Source of the DNA: Gonocerus acuteangulatus
Taxonomy: Eukaryota; Arthropoda; Insecta; Hemiptera; Coreidae
Assembly (NCBI GenBank): GCA_946811695.1
Contig: OX328132.1
Coordinates: forward strand, 96,410,022 to 96,474,021
Direction of reading: 5' to 3'
Length of the DNA: 64,000 bases
Within the stretch, counting starts at the first letter, position 1, and every line of letters begins with the position of its first letter. A program made the position numbers and the translations under genes. A model generated the notes under the pieces. It saw only the letters and a list, made by a program, of their open reading frames with translations. It did not search any database and was not told where the DNA came from. Of the stretch, positions 24,691 through 35,830 are shown in pieces.

Positions 24691-25168
24691 ATAATCAAGT
24701 CTTTCAAACAAATGGCAAAGGCCAGCAGATAACAGTAGATAATAACTCTTTATTTAACTTCATTTCGACATAATAATGTTAATTAACATTTGACAAGACC
24801 CCAAAATACCGATAGTTCAAAATAATAAAAATTGTGTAAATTTAAAAGTGGCGTCTTATTGAGACAAAAATATTTACTGTCATTGGGAGGGACATTGAAT
24901 TGTTTGTCCGATTCCACATTAGCATCGACAGAACCAGTTCATTTTCTAAGAAATTAGGCCCAAAAATACTTTATCTAAACTACAAAAACTCCACATTAAA
25001 CATTAACTATTTACAGTTTAGCGTTTATAAAATTTTAGGAATACTTGTTTGACTTTTTATGTGAAATGAAACTTTTTCAAGGAATAAAACACGCTAAAAT
25101 TGGGAACTATAAGAAGATTAGGACTTCTTGATTTCTATTCTCGGTGACATGAGTATTACACAGCTAGC
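24691..25168. other. Unassigned sequence
   Basis: Nothing recognised. Confidence 0.35.
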
Positions 25169-25222
25169 ATTTTTTTTAATTTATTTATTTTATGAGCTTT
25201 TCGCAACTATAGCGACTTGCTC
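25169..25222 (-). repeat. LINE-type 3' tail fragment
   Basis: The minus strand reads GAGCAAGTCGCTATAGTTGCGAAAAGCTC and then AATAAATAAATT plus A. This is close to the tail of 19976-20036 and to 13164-13215. A TATG/TACA-rich stretch lies upstream of it in sense. Confidence 0.5.
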
Positions 25223-25514
25223 AGAACAATCATTAATAATATATACATACACACATGCATACACATATACATACATATATACATAGATACAATTCGATTA
25301 TTACATACGAGCATACAAACACATTATTATATATACATCAAAGTATACAAATATACATTACACTATATTTGCATAGCTTATACTACTTCTAAAAATAGGA
25401 GAATACTATTCTTATTATTTCTTTAATCATACAAATAGTAGGATATACTAACAAATTAAGCAATTTAACAATTTAACAGATTTTAACTTTGCTAGTTTTG
25501 GGTTGTGAAATTTT

Positions 25515-26063
25515 GTGACAAGATGTATGTTAGTGTTTAATATGCCTTGTGTCTAGTGTCAGTGAGTGATATGGTAGTAAAGAACAGATGTGTAGTTTTA
25601 ATACATATACACACATACTTATACACTGCTAATAACTCTATCTGTTGAGATGAATCTCAAATATGTTACTCCTGTTATACTATATGATGTGGATTTTGTG
25701 ACAAGATGTATGTTAGTGTTTCATATGCCTTGTGTCTAGTGTCAGTGAGTGATATGGTAGTAAAGAACAGATGTGTAGTTTTAATACATATACACACATA
25801 CTTATACACTGCTAATAACTCTATCTGTTGAGATGAATCTCAAATATGTTACTCCTGTTATACTATATGATGTGGATTTTGTGACAAGATGTATGTTAGT
25901 GTTTAATATGCCTTATGTCTAGTTTCAGTGAGTGATATGGTAGTAAAGAACAGATGTGTAGTTTTAATACATATACACACATACTTATACACTGCTAATA
26001 ACTCTATCTGTTGAGATGAATCTCAAATATGTTACTCCTGTTATACTATATGATGTGGATTTT
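25515..26063 (+). repeat. 183-bp tandem repeat, three units
   Basis: Units begin with GTGACAAGATGTATG at 25515, 25698 and 25881, an exact 183-bp step, and differ by only a few substitutions. Each contains a CACACATACTTATACACTG block and ends TGATGTGGATTTT. High identity points to a recent local amplification; no coding frame is conserved. Confidence 0.95.
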
Positions 26064-26621
26064 TATTCTTTACTATGGAGCAATATTCAAAATTGAAGTC
26101 GAAATATTTTCTTGCAATGCAGAATTCATAGGCCGGTATATTATAAAGGCCACTGCCTAATTACTTTATGCTAATTGTATAATTAGTGTTGCTAATATTT
26201 AATCAGTTCAATGAGAGTTTGAGAAACAAGAGCCTTTGGGTTGGGCTCTGCATTCAGCAGAACTGAAATTAATAGAGATAAAATATTAATGGCTTATCGA
26301 TGAAGTTGTAGCACCGCAATCCCACTTAGGTCGAATGGACTACATTTTCTGCGGTAGGTAGTTAGATCTCAGCACTGAAACATATTTCATACAAAAATTA
26401 AATTTTATTCTTGTTTATAAAGCATTATTATCGTATGAAGGTGTAACTAGAATGAACTGATAGTTTAGTTTTATTGAAAAGTTTCTCATTCAAGATCTTT
26501 ATCGAAAAGTTAAAAACACTAATATTAATAACAATATTATTTATTATTTGAAATGTGTCTCTCATCATTTACATGAGAGAAATATTTGTATCATAGAGAA
26601 AAACACAGAGACTTATCCTTC
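26064..26621. other. Unassigned sequence
   Basis: Nothing recognised. Confidence 0.35.
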
Positions 26622-26629
26622 GAACTGAG

Positions 26630-26883
26630 CATGGGCGTATATAGGAAATAATTTCGGGGGGGGGACTGGGACCATTTCCGGGGAATGTAATACTAACAAT
26701 TTATGACTTGGAATAGTTTTAGGCAACTAAAACGCTATCACACCTAAAATAAAATATTTTTTATGGACTAAGTGATCTTATTTAATTCATTTTTAAGGGT
26801 TTTATGACACATTTTTCGATCAAACCAAAATTTTGGGGGGCTGCAGCCCCCTCTGCCCCCCCCCCCGCTTATATACGCCCATA
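26630..26883. mobile_element. 254-bp hAT MITE with perfect TSD (copy 1)
   Basis: The ends CATGGGCGTATATA and TATATACGCCCATA are inverted, flanked on both sides by GAACTGAG (26622-26629, 26884-26891). The interior has a poly-G run near one end and GGGGGGCTGCAGCCCCC plus a C run near the other. The 8-bp TSD points to a hAT transposase. A sister copy in opposite orientation is at 41973-42225. Confidence 0.92.
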
Positions 26884-26891
26884 GAACTGAG

Positions 26892-27529
26892 CGATACTAA
26901 AGGATTTGGACTTCGAAAGTTGAACTTTATATGAATATGTAGAAATCTTTAATCCTAAGACCCGCAAGAACCGTAAGAAAGTTTTTACTCGATAAAATAA
27001 TATATAGTGAAAAATACATCTGGGTTTTTCAGCGCAAGAAATTAATTCTCCAAAGGCCTTTCTGAACTATATCAATTATTTTGTAAATTACAATTACAAT
27101 TTAGAGGGAGTCTGGTTATATTTTTTATAAGCAGTTGTGGTATTAATTAAAAATAATAATGAGAGAAAATCATCAAATACCTATTCAACAAAAAAAAACG
27201 ATATAAAGTAAAATAATAGTAATAATTAAGGGAATATTTTCTCTGGCACAAAATGATATCGAAAAAGATATGTACATATTTTAAATTTTTCCGCTTTGAA
27301 TAATCTTAAAAATAAAAACTTTACTTTTCACAGCACTCAACATAGATTGATGAGGTTGAATAGGCTACTGTATTTATTGATGGTTATGTTGGCGAACAAC
27401 GTGACTTCATCTCTATGAGAAGTCGGCTAACAAAATTCATTCATCAGCATATTTAAGTATAAGTCGTGTATTCCTATTGGTCTCTGGGTCGGGTTCCATT
27501 AAGGCAGCATTGGATGTAGTATTGTTAAA
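26892..27529. other. Unassigned AT-rich sequence
   Basis: Nothing recognised. Confidence 0.35.
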
Positions 27530-27700
27530 AGCGAGCCCTGTCTAGAGGCTTCAGGCCTGAACCTTGAACCTAGCCTCTACAGCCCATGAAGGCTCGGGAG
27601 TGAAGCTTCAGCCTAACATTATCAAGCCCTGAAGGTTTGGCAAGGTTCTCCCTCGAGCCTTGAAGGCTCGGCCTTGGAGCCTTGGGAAGGTAGAGCTTAT
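27530..27700. repeat. GC-rich block with GAGCC..GGCTC palindromes (left)
   Basis: Contains several AGCCTTGAAGGCTC- and TGAAGGCTCGG-like palindromic phrases in otherwise AT-rich DNA. The related right block is at 28130-28275, with about 430 bp of ordinary AT-rich sequence between. Confidence 0.6.
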
Positions 27701-28129
27701 TTTGCTTCATTTGTAATTTATTAAAATTCAACAGAGTTCAGTTTATAACGTTAATGATTACGCTAAATAAAGTGCCTCATTTAGCTGATTTTTTAAATTC
27801 TGTATTCTTATGGATTAAAATCTCCATGAAAAATTGTATGGACTTTTATTATTTAAGGGAGATAAAAGTGTGACAGTGTCATACAGTTAAGAAGTGTGAC
27901 AGTGTTGCCATCACCGTCTAACAGAATTTACTTTTTAGAGGAACTTACTATTTTTAATCAATTAGTGATCCATATAATCTAGTTTATCGATGAAATGATA
28001 AATTTAATTGCTAGCAAATAATTTCAGTGTGGCAGAAACAATTTTGGACGAATCTACCAAAGTACATTTCATGGAACAGCTGTTTGCCCGCCGTTCGCCA
28101 TTTTGGAAATGAAAAGTAATAGGCTTCAA

Positions 28130-28275
28130 AGCGTGCGCCTTCTCCCGAGGCGAGCCTCCAAGGCTCGCGCCTTCTGCTAAGCCGAGCCTTCAAGGCTCGT
28201 GCCTTCTATCGAGCCCTGCCCAAGCTTTGGGAGCTCGAGCTTTTAGGAGCCGCGCCTTCTAGCCTTGGATGCTCT
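28130..28275. repeat. GC-rich block with 32-bp repeat (right)
   Basis: Two adjacent 32-bp units start GCCTTCT and contain CGAGCCTYCAAGGCTCG; a third, diverged unit follows. It is related to the block at 27530-27700, in which the palindromic core also occurs. Confidence 0.6.
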
Positions 28276-28817
28276 GGTTATGGGACCGAGATCTTCCTGC
28301 GACGACTCTTTCGAGATTTAGCGCGACGTCGAAATGCGAACTTTTCTGGCGCAGCTGACGCCCGTTCTATTTTTGGTCTATACGTTCTGAACTATACGTA
28401 CGATACGGTACTCGTCTGTTAGATTCAGAGATTCATTTCATTGATCGATGTCAGTAGCTGGGATTTCATCTGGAATTGTCTGGAAAAGTAATACCCATCC
28501 AGAAATTGTAAACAAATTCTAAATCAGACTTATTGTTGTTTTCAAAAGTATAGTCTGTCTATGAGCTAATTGTGCAATACAGCATGTGAATGACCCCCAG
28601 AATAAGTCAAGTTGCACTATGTTCTCAAAACCTTCAGTGTCATAATTGAGTACAAAAAATATAGCATCAAGTAAAATTGGAGATAGATGTTTGATGTGTA
28701 ACATAATAACGCTCCGTCACAGAACATTGATAAAGCAACATTTAAATTTATACCTGGCCACAATCCAACATATATTCTTTATTCAATTATCTTCCTAATA
28801 AAGTCGAAATAGTGGCG
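28276..28817. other. Unassigned sequence
   Basis: Nothing recognised. 28290-28400 is less AT-rich but has no frame I recognise. Confidence 0.35.
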
Positions 28818-28855
28818 AAAGCTTTACCCCAATAACTTCAGTTGGCATCATCTTG
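28818..28855 (-). ncRNA. Hammerhead-like relic of a second subtype
   Basis: The minus strand reads GATGATGCCAACTGAAGTTATTGG, GTAAAGCTTT. This resembles a hammerhead of the form CTGATGA-stem-GAAAGCTTT, in which AGCT would be a palindromic stem III. Both the CTGATGA and GAAA boxes carry changes, so it should be inactive. Confidence 0.35.
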
Positions 28856-28950
28856 AAAATTTAATTATTTAAATGAATGAATATTTTATTGCTCTTAAAA
28901 ATTTATAATTTTAGAGCAAAGAGTCTACCCTATTTAATTAAGATTAATAT

Positions 28951-29166
28951 TAAGCAAACATGGTATCGTTGGGATTCGGCTAAAAAGAAACCTTAATACC
29001 ATTTTTGTAAAAAATCGTAAATTTTCGTAAAAACTCTGCCTCCCGGCACTTTCATTGCTGACGAAAGATACCAAAGAGTAGCCGAAACGTCCTGAATATA
29101 GATTTTTTACAAAAATCGTATAGAGGTTTCTTTTTAGCCGAATCCCAACTATTCCATGTTTGCTTA
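28951..29166. mobile_element. Foldback element with 66-bp arms and hammerhead-like loop
   Basis: 28951-29016 and 29101-29166 pair with few mismatches. The arms share TTGGGATTCGGCTA with the foldback at 51206-51433, so the two belong to one family. The 84-nt loop carries a hammerhead-like core (29058-29091). Confidence 0.75.
29058..29091 (+). ncRNA. Hammerhead-like core in the foldback loop
   Basis: CTGACGA fits CUGANGA, and GAAACGTC fits the GAAA box plus a minimal ACGU stem III with GUC cleavage. The intervening stem II (AGATACC-AAAGA-GTAGCC) is weakly paired, perhaps GGCTAC originally. Stem I pairing is poor. Likely a decayed ribozyme. Confidence 0.4.
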
Positions 29167-29419
29167 TCACTATCTAATCTTCATGATAAGATTAATATTA
29201 ATAAAAATAAATTTAGAAGCATCACAAATTAAAACCAAAATACACAATATTTGCACTACATACAATGAACATCATTACTTGAAGAAAAAACTGATATGCA
29301 CCCAACTTATAGAACCCTGCTACTTTTAGAGAAGAAATAAAATAATTATGTAAATAAATAAGATACGATAAGAGAGCAAAACATAATAACAATAAAAAAT
29401 AAAATAATGTATACATGTA

Positions 29420-29423
<4 letters not shown>
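29167..29423. other. AT-rich spacer
   Basis: Nothing recognised. Confidence 0.35.

Positions 29424-29469
<46 letters not shown>
29424..29469. repeat. (CA)n microsatellite
   Basis: About 22 CA units; the only long CA tract in the window. Confidence 0.95.
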
Positions 29470-29473
<4 letters not shown>

Positions 29474-29614
29474 TACATATATATTTATATATGTATACGC
29501 ACATAAACACGCTAATATTTGTGTATATACAGAGATATTTAATAATAGTAACTAAATTAGACTACATTAATATAAATAAAAGTCCTGTATAAAAATAAAA
29601 ATAAAATCTGTTTC

Positions 29615-29880
29615 TCAACGTTTTAATGCTTTAAAACGTTTTAAGAATGTGCATATACTTTTTACGTTATTGTGAGAAAGATTACACAATAGACTATCAA
29701 TTTTATGTGCTGGTTTGTTATTAGCTTGTAAATGGATATCCAGGAGTTCTTCCCTAGCTTTTCTCAGGCATGTACATTCAATAAGGATGTGAGTCGGGCT
29801 GTTCTTTTCCACACAGCCTACAGGGAATTGAAGGGTCCAAATGGCAGAATCTATTTAAAATTTCATTTTTTTTATGAAAT
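29615..29880 (-). pseudogene. LINE ORF2 C-terminal relic with zinc knuckle
   Basis: On the minus strand one frame gives CRLCGKEQPDS and, after a frameshift near 29800, the longer frame continues THILIECTCLRKAREELLD to a stop at 29615. C-X2-C...H-X4-C near the end of the protein is typical of the zinc knuckle after the RNase H domain of LINEs. Its sequence differs from the relic at 16398-16640, so it is a different family. The frameshift and truncation make it non-functional. Confidence 0.55.
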
Positions 29881-30929
29881 TTTATTATTATTCGTTAACC
29901 ATTTAACGAATATGGAGTATTGATCCATAAAATAGAATCTTAGATATAAAAACAGAATCGTGAGATTTTTATTGTTAACACTCTATTTCCGCAATAAATA
30001 ATTTTGCTATTGCTGCCATGAAATTGTCTCAAGTACGTAAAGGAAGCATCACATTTGCAAATAGAAATTTATGTTTTAGGTTTTATTAATATATTTCTCC
30101 AAATTGATCATTATTATTGAATAAAAAAAAACTTGAGAAATATTTATGTTCAAAAATCTAGTTTGGTTATAATTCACACTTTTCAAACCGTTAAGTCATG
30201 AAGTTTTTTTATGTCTTCCATTCTGTTTATGATTTTTTTTTTTTTTTAGTTTTTCAAATTTGTTTTGTCTTGTATAATTTCTCATTATTCCTGCACCAAT
30301 TCTATTAATTTAGGAATATGGAATAAGTTACTACTTTTGAGGCGGGATTTTACCTTGGGGTTGGAAATTTCTATTATTTAAATAAACAAAAACATACAAA
30401 AAAAAGGACGTTTGGATGAAATAATAAGTTTTAATATTCACAAAATAGGATTACTATATTATTTAGGAGTATTTTATTTGCGAATGCTGTTGGATAGAGT
30501 TTGGTTTTGGAGTTTGTTGTGCTGGAAGTGGTTGCAACAGGTCGCAACCTGATATTGATCATAGCTCATAAATATGAACATTCATACTCCGCTCACTTCC
30601 ACCGCAAACCAGCAATGCTTTTCAACCTAATAATAGTGGGAAAAATTACTTCCGAAAACCTCAATATTGAAAACAGAAAAATAACTGAAAATAGGACCTT
30701 TTGGCCTTCGTCCATGAACTCCTTGGCCTCACTAACTGGCAAACTTCTTAACTAACTGGTAAATTCTTAAGCCGTTTTGAGAACTTGGTATTAGGACAGA
30801 GCGGGATTTGATTCGGTAAACAGTAACTTTTGTATATTTCTCATTATTATTTAATTAATATGAACTAGAACATGTAAAATGGGGTATACAGGAAGCAATC
30901 CCCGCTTATACGTCGATTACGAAAAAAAA
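29881..30929. other. Unassigned sequence
   Basis: AT-rich; an 84-codon open frame at 30501-30755 shows no recognisable family and is not called. Confidence 0.35.
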
Positions 30930-31060
30930 ATTGTCATTCAAATTTGTATATACTGTCTATGTTTGTCTGTTTGCGCTGTCTTCTAAAAACATGGTCCGAT
31001 TCTAATGAAATTTGGTACAAAAATACATCAACAACAGGCAAATCAACTGACCTTTAACTA
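30930..31060 (+). repeat. Fragment of the microsatellite-linked repeat core
   Basis: TTCAAATTTGTATATA, TGTTTGTCTGTTTGCGC, ATGGTCCGATTCTAATG and AAATTTGGTACAAAAATAC follow the order seen in the family at 44850-46100 and 53442-54330, here with almost no TA expansion. Confidence 0.6.
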
Positions 31061-31521
31061 GCAGATAGATTAAAGAAATGATGTTTATATGTGCTTTATA
31101 AGGAGTTAAATACAGGTTTGGGTTTAACCTCAAAAGCCAAATAAATTCTTAGAAGGAAATTAATAAAATGGAGTAAACTTGTCTCTTAATTATATAACGT
31201 TAAAATTGAAGTATTGATTTTACCTCAGGGAATTATTAAATGCTGTCATTATGATTATTTATTCATTTATAATATTAATACATATTAATTAATGTCAGGA
31301 ATAATAACTGACAACACAGTTGGGTCATGCGTTGCCAGAGTGGATAGTTTATTGAACTGTCAGTGAGGTTATACAGGTTCCAGCGCAATGTAGTTTTTGT
31401 TTCTTCATGGGGACAAGAAGAAGTAGAAAGCAAGACGTTAATAGACGTCATTTTTAATACGTTCGGAGTGGGTGGAGTAGAACTACAAAATATCTTTATA
31501 TGAGCTGTTTTGAACTTTTTA
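31061..31521. other. Unassigned sequence
   Basis: Nothing recognised. Confidence 0.35.
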
Positions 31522-31770
31522 AGGTGATGAGTTTACCTCAGTGTACCACCACTCGATTCATGTTCTAGAGGACCCGAGTTAGAAACTCAACGCCCACTAA
31601 AGATATATATAGCTTTTGTCGTCGTTCCCTAGTCAGAATGGAGGTCCCTTGGCTCACAATTAATGAGTACCTCCAAAGGGAAAAATATGGTGGCCAGAGC
31701 ATAGTACTTACCAAACCATCTCTGTAGTGTGTCGTATGGTCAAAATCAGATACCAATGCAGTATTCCCCT
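31522..31770 (+). mobile_element. tRNA-derived SINE (GTATGGTCA-body family)
   Basis: The head (31522-31596) has a degenerate box A, GTTTACCTCAGTGTACC, and box B-like GAGTTAGAAACTC. The body then carries GGAGGTCC, GGTGGCCAGAGCATAGTACT and GTATGGTCAAAATCAGATACC. The same body occurs on the minus strand at 38401-38660 and 60450-60765, which defines the family. Confidence 0.65.
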
Positions 31771-31937
31771 CTTTGGACCCACGTGCCCCGTTACGAGACT
31801 GAATTGGTTTTCTGCATTCAAACTACTGCTCGAAAATTAAAAACATTAATGTTCTGAAATATTACTAAACTCCAACAGATTATCTATTAATAGAAGAATA
31901 TTTATAATTTAATATATTTTTTTAAAGTTTTTCCTGA

Positions 31938-33429
31938 AACCCATTTCCCGAATCCCTGGAAACATTCAGTCGTCATCGTTATCCCCAAACCCTTCAAACC
32001 TCCAGATTGCCCTTCTTCCTATCGGCCCATCAGCCTTCTCCCATTAATGTCCAAAATATTCGAAAAACTCCTGTACAAAAGAATCCTCCCTCTCATAGAA
32101 TCCTCGAACACAATTCCCAACCATCAATTTGGTTTCCGCTTCCAGCATTCCACCATACAACAGTGCTTACGAGTCGTAGACTCAATTTCCTCCTCGCTTG
32201 AACGTAAGAGATTTTGCACGAGTGCCTTTCTCGACGTTGCTCAAGCATTCGATCGGGTTTGGCACCGGGGATTACTTTACAAAGTAAAGCTTATACTTCC
32301 ACACACCTATTTCCTTATCCTCAAATCCTACCTGTCAAACAGATCCTTTCAAGTCAAATATGGTACAACTCTTTCCCCGACCTGCCCCATAAATGCTGGG
32401 GTCCCCCAAGGGAGTATTATCGGTCCCCTCCTTTTCCTTCTTTACACTGCGGATATTCCCAAACACCCCCAAACCCTACTTACCACATACGCTGATGACA
32501 CAACGATCCTGTCAACTTCCCCTGACCCTTCAGTAGCATCCCAAAACCTGCAGGAACATCTTTCCACCATACAACATTGGAGTGAAAGGTGGAGAATAAA
32601 AAATCAACGCAGAAAAATGCAAACAAGTGACATTCACTCTCAACCGAAGATCATGCCCTCCTGTTTACTTCAGAAACACTCCCCTCCCGGAATCTATATC
32701 CCGGAATATGTAGGGTTATACCTTGACAGCCGACTGACATGGAACCCTCACACGAGACTGAAAAGACAAGAACTGAACAAACGATACGGACTACTTAGAC
32801 GACTTCTTGGACCCTCATCCAAATTATCGATACAGAACAAACTAACGATATACAAAACAATCGTTCGACCAATATGGACATACGGACTTGAACTCTGGGG
32901 GTCTGCAAAACCATCTAACATCAACAGAATACAGGCATTCCAGTCAAAAGTACTTCGTAAAATTGTAAATGCTCCTTTCTATGTTTCCAACAAAACCCTT
33001 CACAATGACCTCAACATCCCATTTGTCCTTGACCTTGCTAAAACCCGATTCCAAGTGTTCCACTCCAAATTGTATTATCATTCTAATCCTGAAGGTCTAT
33101 CCTTATCATCCGAATCCCATCCAGACAATCCTCCCAGGCGGCTCAAGAGACAGTGGCCTCGAGACAATTTAATCATCTGATCTTATCGTGACCATTAAAA
33201 CATTTACCAAGACATCTCTGGAAGTGCCAACAGTGGTTGTCTTCTTCCATATTTTGTATGTCTTTATTATTTATTTTTTCTTTTCTTTTATTTTACTTTT
33301 ACCGTTTTTGTCAAATTGTACATAATATCTGCATGAACAGACTTGATTATTGTACTGCTAATAATTGTACAGATGTCAAATAAATAAATAAAAAAAAAAA
33401 AAAATAAAAAAAAAAAAAAAATAAAAAGA
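31938..33429 (+). mobile_element. 5'-truncated Jockey-like LINE with 14-bp TSD
   Basis: The insert is bounded by AAAGTTTTTCCTGA at 31924-31937 and again at 33430-33443. It starts within the reverse transcriptase region, keeps a ~200-bp 3' UTR, and ends in AATAAATAAATA plus an A-rich tail. These are the marks of target-primed reverse transcription with 5' truncation. The endonuclease and ORF1 are missing, so it cannot move by itself. High TSD identity suggests a fairly recent insertion. Confidence 0.93.
31939..33180 (+). pseudogene. Partial Jockey-like LINE reverse transcriptase
   Basis: The open frame runs in from the truncation point; its first ATG, at 32047, gives 377 residues and is not a native start. 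Upstream in frame stands KPPDCPSSYRPISLLP, a conserved RT N-terminal stretch. Counting from 32047, motif A FLDVAQAFD is at about 61-69, GVPQGS at 118-123 and catalytic YADD at 148-151. LGLYLDSRLTW-like and thumb sequences follow. Between about 32598 and 32690 the reading frame is shifted: the +1 neighbour frame there gives the expected family residues (INAEKC...). Two compensating indels therefore garble about 30 residues without introducing a stop. It is truncated and damaged, hence a pseudogene. Confidence 0.93.
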
Positions 33430-33443
33430 AAAGTTTTTCCTGA

Positions 33444-34465
33444 GAAAACAGTGACATGGCTAATATAGTATAGAGTATTTCATTAAAAAATATCCACTCA
33501 ATTGGACTATTGTAGTAGAAGCTGGACCAAATGATGTTAAATATGCATCTGTGCAATTGCTAATTGGGATGGGAAAGTAGGAACACTTTGAGTATAAGTT
33601 TTCGATATTTTTACCAAAGTGTTTAAATTATTTTTTTTTGTATAGCAAAATTACGAGGTTGGATAGTTTTTCATTTGCATTGAAGATCTTGAATGGCTGT
33701 TAATCATTTGCCCCTATTTACAGAGGGTTAGGAGTCCGCCATGTGCGTTTAGTGCCATTTTGGGGGTCAACAAGGAGGTCCTTAAGGCGTTTGCACCCTT
33801 CTCAGATCCCATTCGAAGGGAAAAGGATTTTTGTAAGATGTTCCTTTCAGCAGGAGCTCAAAAACTGATTTTCTGTTGAAAATAGGAAGTAAATATAGTC
33901 GACCTTCACTATACACAGTTCCTTTGTCTACTAGAGTTGTGTCCTACCAGATGCCCAAATAAAATTATTTACTTCTTTGCAAACATTCAATTTTTTTCCG
34001 TATTGAAATATCCCACTATAGCTAATTGGTGGCCAAATCCCCTCCACAGCATAATGTATAATTATTGCCAGATCACTTATTCTGATGGTATGCCTTACCT
34101 AATACTAATGAGATTTGGGCCTTTGCCTCTTACTAAAAACGTTCCCAATCCAGCCCACTTACTATTTATCTGATGAAACATCCTTGACCTGAGACTATTT
34201 CGTGGTAATCAAATTGTTTAAATATGCAGTACATTTGATATATTTCACTGGAGTAAAACATCAAGTTCAACAAGTAATTGAATTGAGCAGTGGTTTTCCC
34301 CCCGAGTTTTATAAGTATACTTGAGGTTTTTTTTTTTTTTTGGTTTTTTTAATTTCCCCTCATTGACATATGCATGGTTTATGTTTGTAAAATGAATGAC
34401 CACAAATTATAAATTGTACTGAGATTAGTTGCAATTCGAATAATCTGAGGATATCTTACCTGTGT
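33444..34465. other. Unassigned sequence
   Basis: Nothing recognised; a T run at about 34330. Confidence 0.35.
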
Positions 34466-34638
34466 GCCAACGGCCATAGCCACGTTGAATACACCGGTGC
34501 CCCTAGATCACCGAAGTTAAGCAACGTCGGGCGTGGTCAGTACCTGTATGGGTGACCGACCATGTGCTGTTGGCATTAGAAAAGGGTGGCAACCTGTAGA
34601 TAGCCCGGCGCTAATGACCAACTTGTAGATGAATAAAA
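34466..34638 (+). mobile_element. 5S rRNA-derived SINE
   Basis: 34466-34574 is a nearly complete 5S rRNA: GCCAACGGCCATAGCCACGT at the start, ATCACCGAAGTTAAGCAACG (internal promoter A-box region), GGTCAGTACCTG and GGGTGACCG, then TGTTGGC closing helix I. Instead of a terminator it continues into AGAAAAGGGTGGCAACCTG, CCGGCGCTAATGACCAAC and an A tail. That body and tail are shared with the tRNA SINEs here, so this is a SINE with a 5S head and not a 5S gene. The D-helix region is slightly shortened. Confidence 0.88.
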
Positions 34639-34810
34639 AAAAAAATCTTACCTGTGTATGAGACAATTATTGAATTAGCAAGGTTACTGAACTCACAACA
34701 TATCCGTGTATTATATTACAGCGTACAACACCCATAGAAGAAGACCCACCATGCTAAATCTGGATGTACGCAAAAGACCATGCAATACCTACTGACGGAT
34801 TGGAAATCAA

Positions 34811-35349
34811 CAGAGATGGGCATAATTTTATTTATAAATAAAAATACGAATTTATTCGTACTTCATATATTTTTGAATACGAATATAAATAAATTCGTAC
34901 TTCATTTATTTGTGAATACGAATAGAAATAAATTCGTATTCATAAGTGTGAATACGAATTTATTTTTATTCACATATATTAAATATAAAAATACAAATAA
35001 AATTTTATTCGCAAATTTTTCTGCGAATAAAAATAAATTCCCAGAAAAAATTGTAAATAATCACAAAAAATGTGAATATTTACAAAAAATCAAGTGATTA
35101 CAAAAAAAATCACATTAAAATACACGAATAAAAATTTATTCACATTATAATTTGTGAATAAAAATTTATTCACAATAAAATTCGCAAGTAAATTATGAAT
35201 TTATTCGTATTAAGATGATATTACGAAAGTTATTAAAGGTGATTTTTTTTTTTGGAGGTACAGATGACAAACTGTGTCCCTGCAGCATGGCTGGTGGTCC
35301 CGCGGCGGACTCGGGGTAAACAAAAAATCTAGGCGCTAATAAACTAGAC

Positions 35350-35411
<62 letters not shown>

Positions 35412-35658
35412 CCTTCAATAACTTTCGTAATATCATCTTAATACGAATAAATTAATGATTTATTTGCGAATTTTATTGTGAATAAATTTTTATTCACAAA
35501 TTATAATGTGAATAAATTGGTATTCGTATATTTTAATGTGATTTTTTTTGTAATCACTTGATTTTTTGTAAATAATCACATTTTTTGTGATTATTTACAA
35601 TTTTTTATGTGAATAAATTCGTATTTTTATTTATAAATAAAATTATGCTTATCTCTGG
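34811..35658. mobile_element. hAT-type non-autonomous element with perfect 8-bp TSD (copy 2)
   Basis: It has the same CAGAGATGGGCATAATTTTA end as copy 1; the right end reads ...AAGCATAATTTTA-type with CAGAGATA on its complement. GAAATCAA flanks both sides (34803-34810, 35659-35666). The arms are long AT-rich inverted repeats with ATACGAATTTATT phrases. It lacks the LINE-tail insertion of copy 1 but keeps the SINE-type module, so that module was present before the copies spread. Confidence 0.9.
35240..35407 (+). repeat. SINE-type module with A55 tail inside hAT copy 2
   Basis: GGAGGTACAGATGAC, TGTCCCTGCAGC, a GC-rich core, then AATCTAGGCGCTAATAAAC and about 55 A. It corresponds to 12787-12975 in copy 1. 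Confidence 0.7.
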
Positions 35659-35730
35659 AAATCAAATGAACCAACTGCTTATACGCTGAGCGAAGTAATA
35701 ATAATTTTCATTGATCTACATTCATAAAAA

Positions 35731-35830
35731 GAAAGTCCGACTCCCAGGAACTACAACATCTTTATGAGTTTCTGTTATTATCCCTAGTTTAACTTGGAAA
35801 CCATAGAAACACTTAATGTTTTGTCTTAAT
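35731..35830 (+). repeat. Diverged GTCCGACTCGCAGGAACTGC module
   Basis: AAAGTCCGACTCCCAGGAAC...TATCCCTAGTTTAA follows the consensus of the module seen more clearly at 41681, 46890, 49240 and 56040. Confidence 0.5.

Noticed and set aside
25515..26063. CRISPR-like array
   Set aside because: Units are contiguous 183-bp tandem repeats with no variable spacers, and the genome is eukaryotic in character.
32214..32495. Open frame overlapping the reverse transcriptase in another frame
   Set aside because: It is a shadow of the Jockey-like RT frame; no motif of its own.
34466..34574. Functional 5S rRNA gene
   Set aside because: No T-run terminator follows; it runs into a SINE body and A tail, and the second copy is truncated at helix I.
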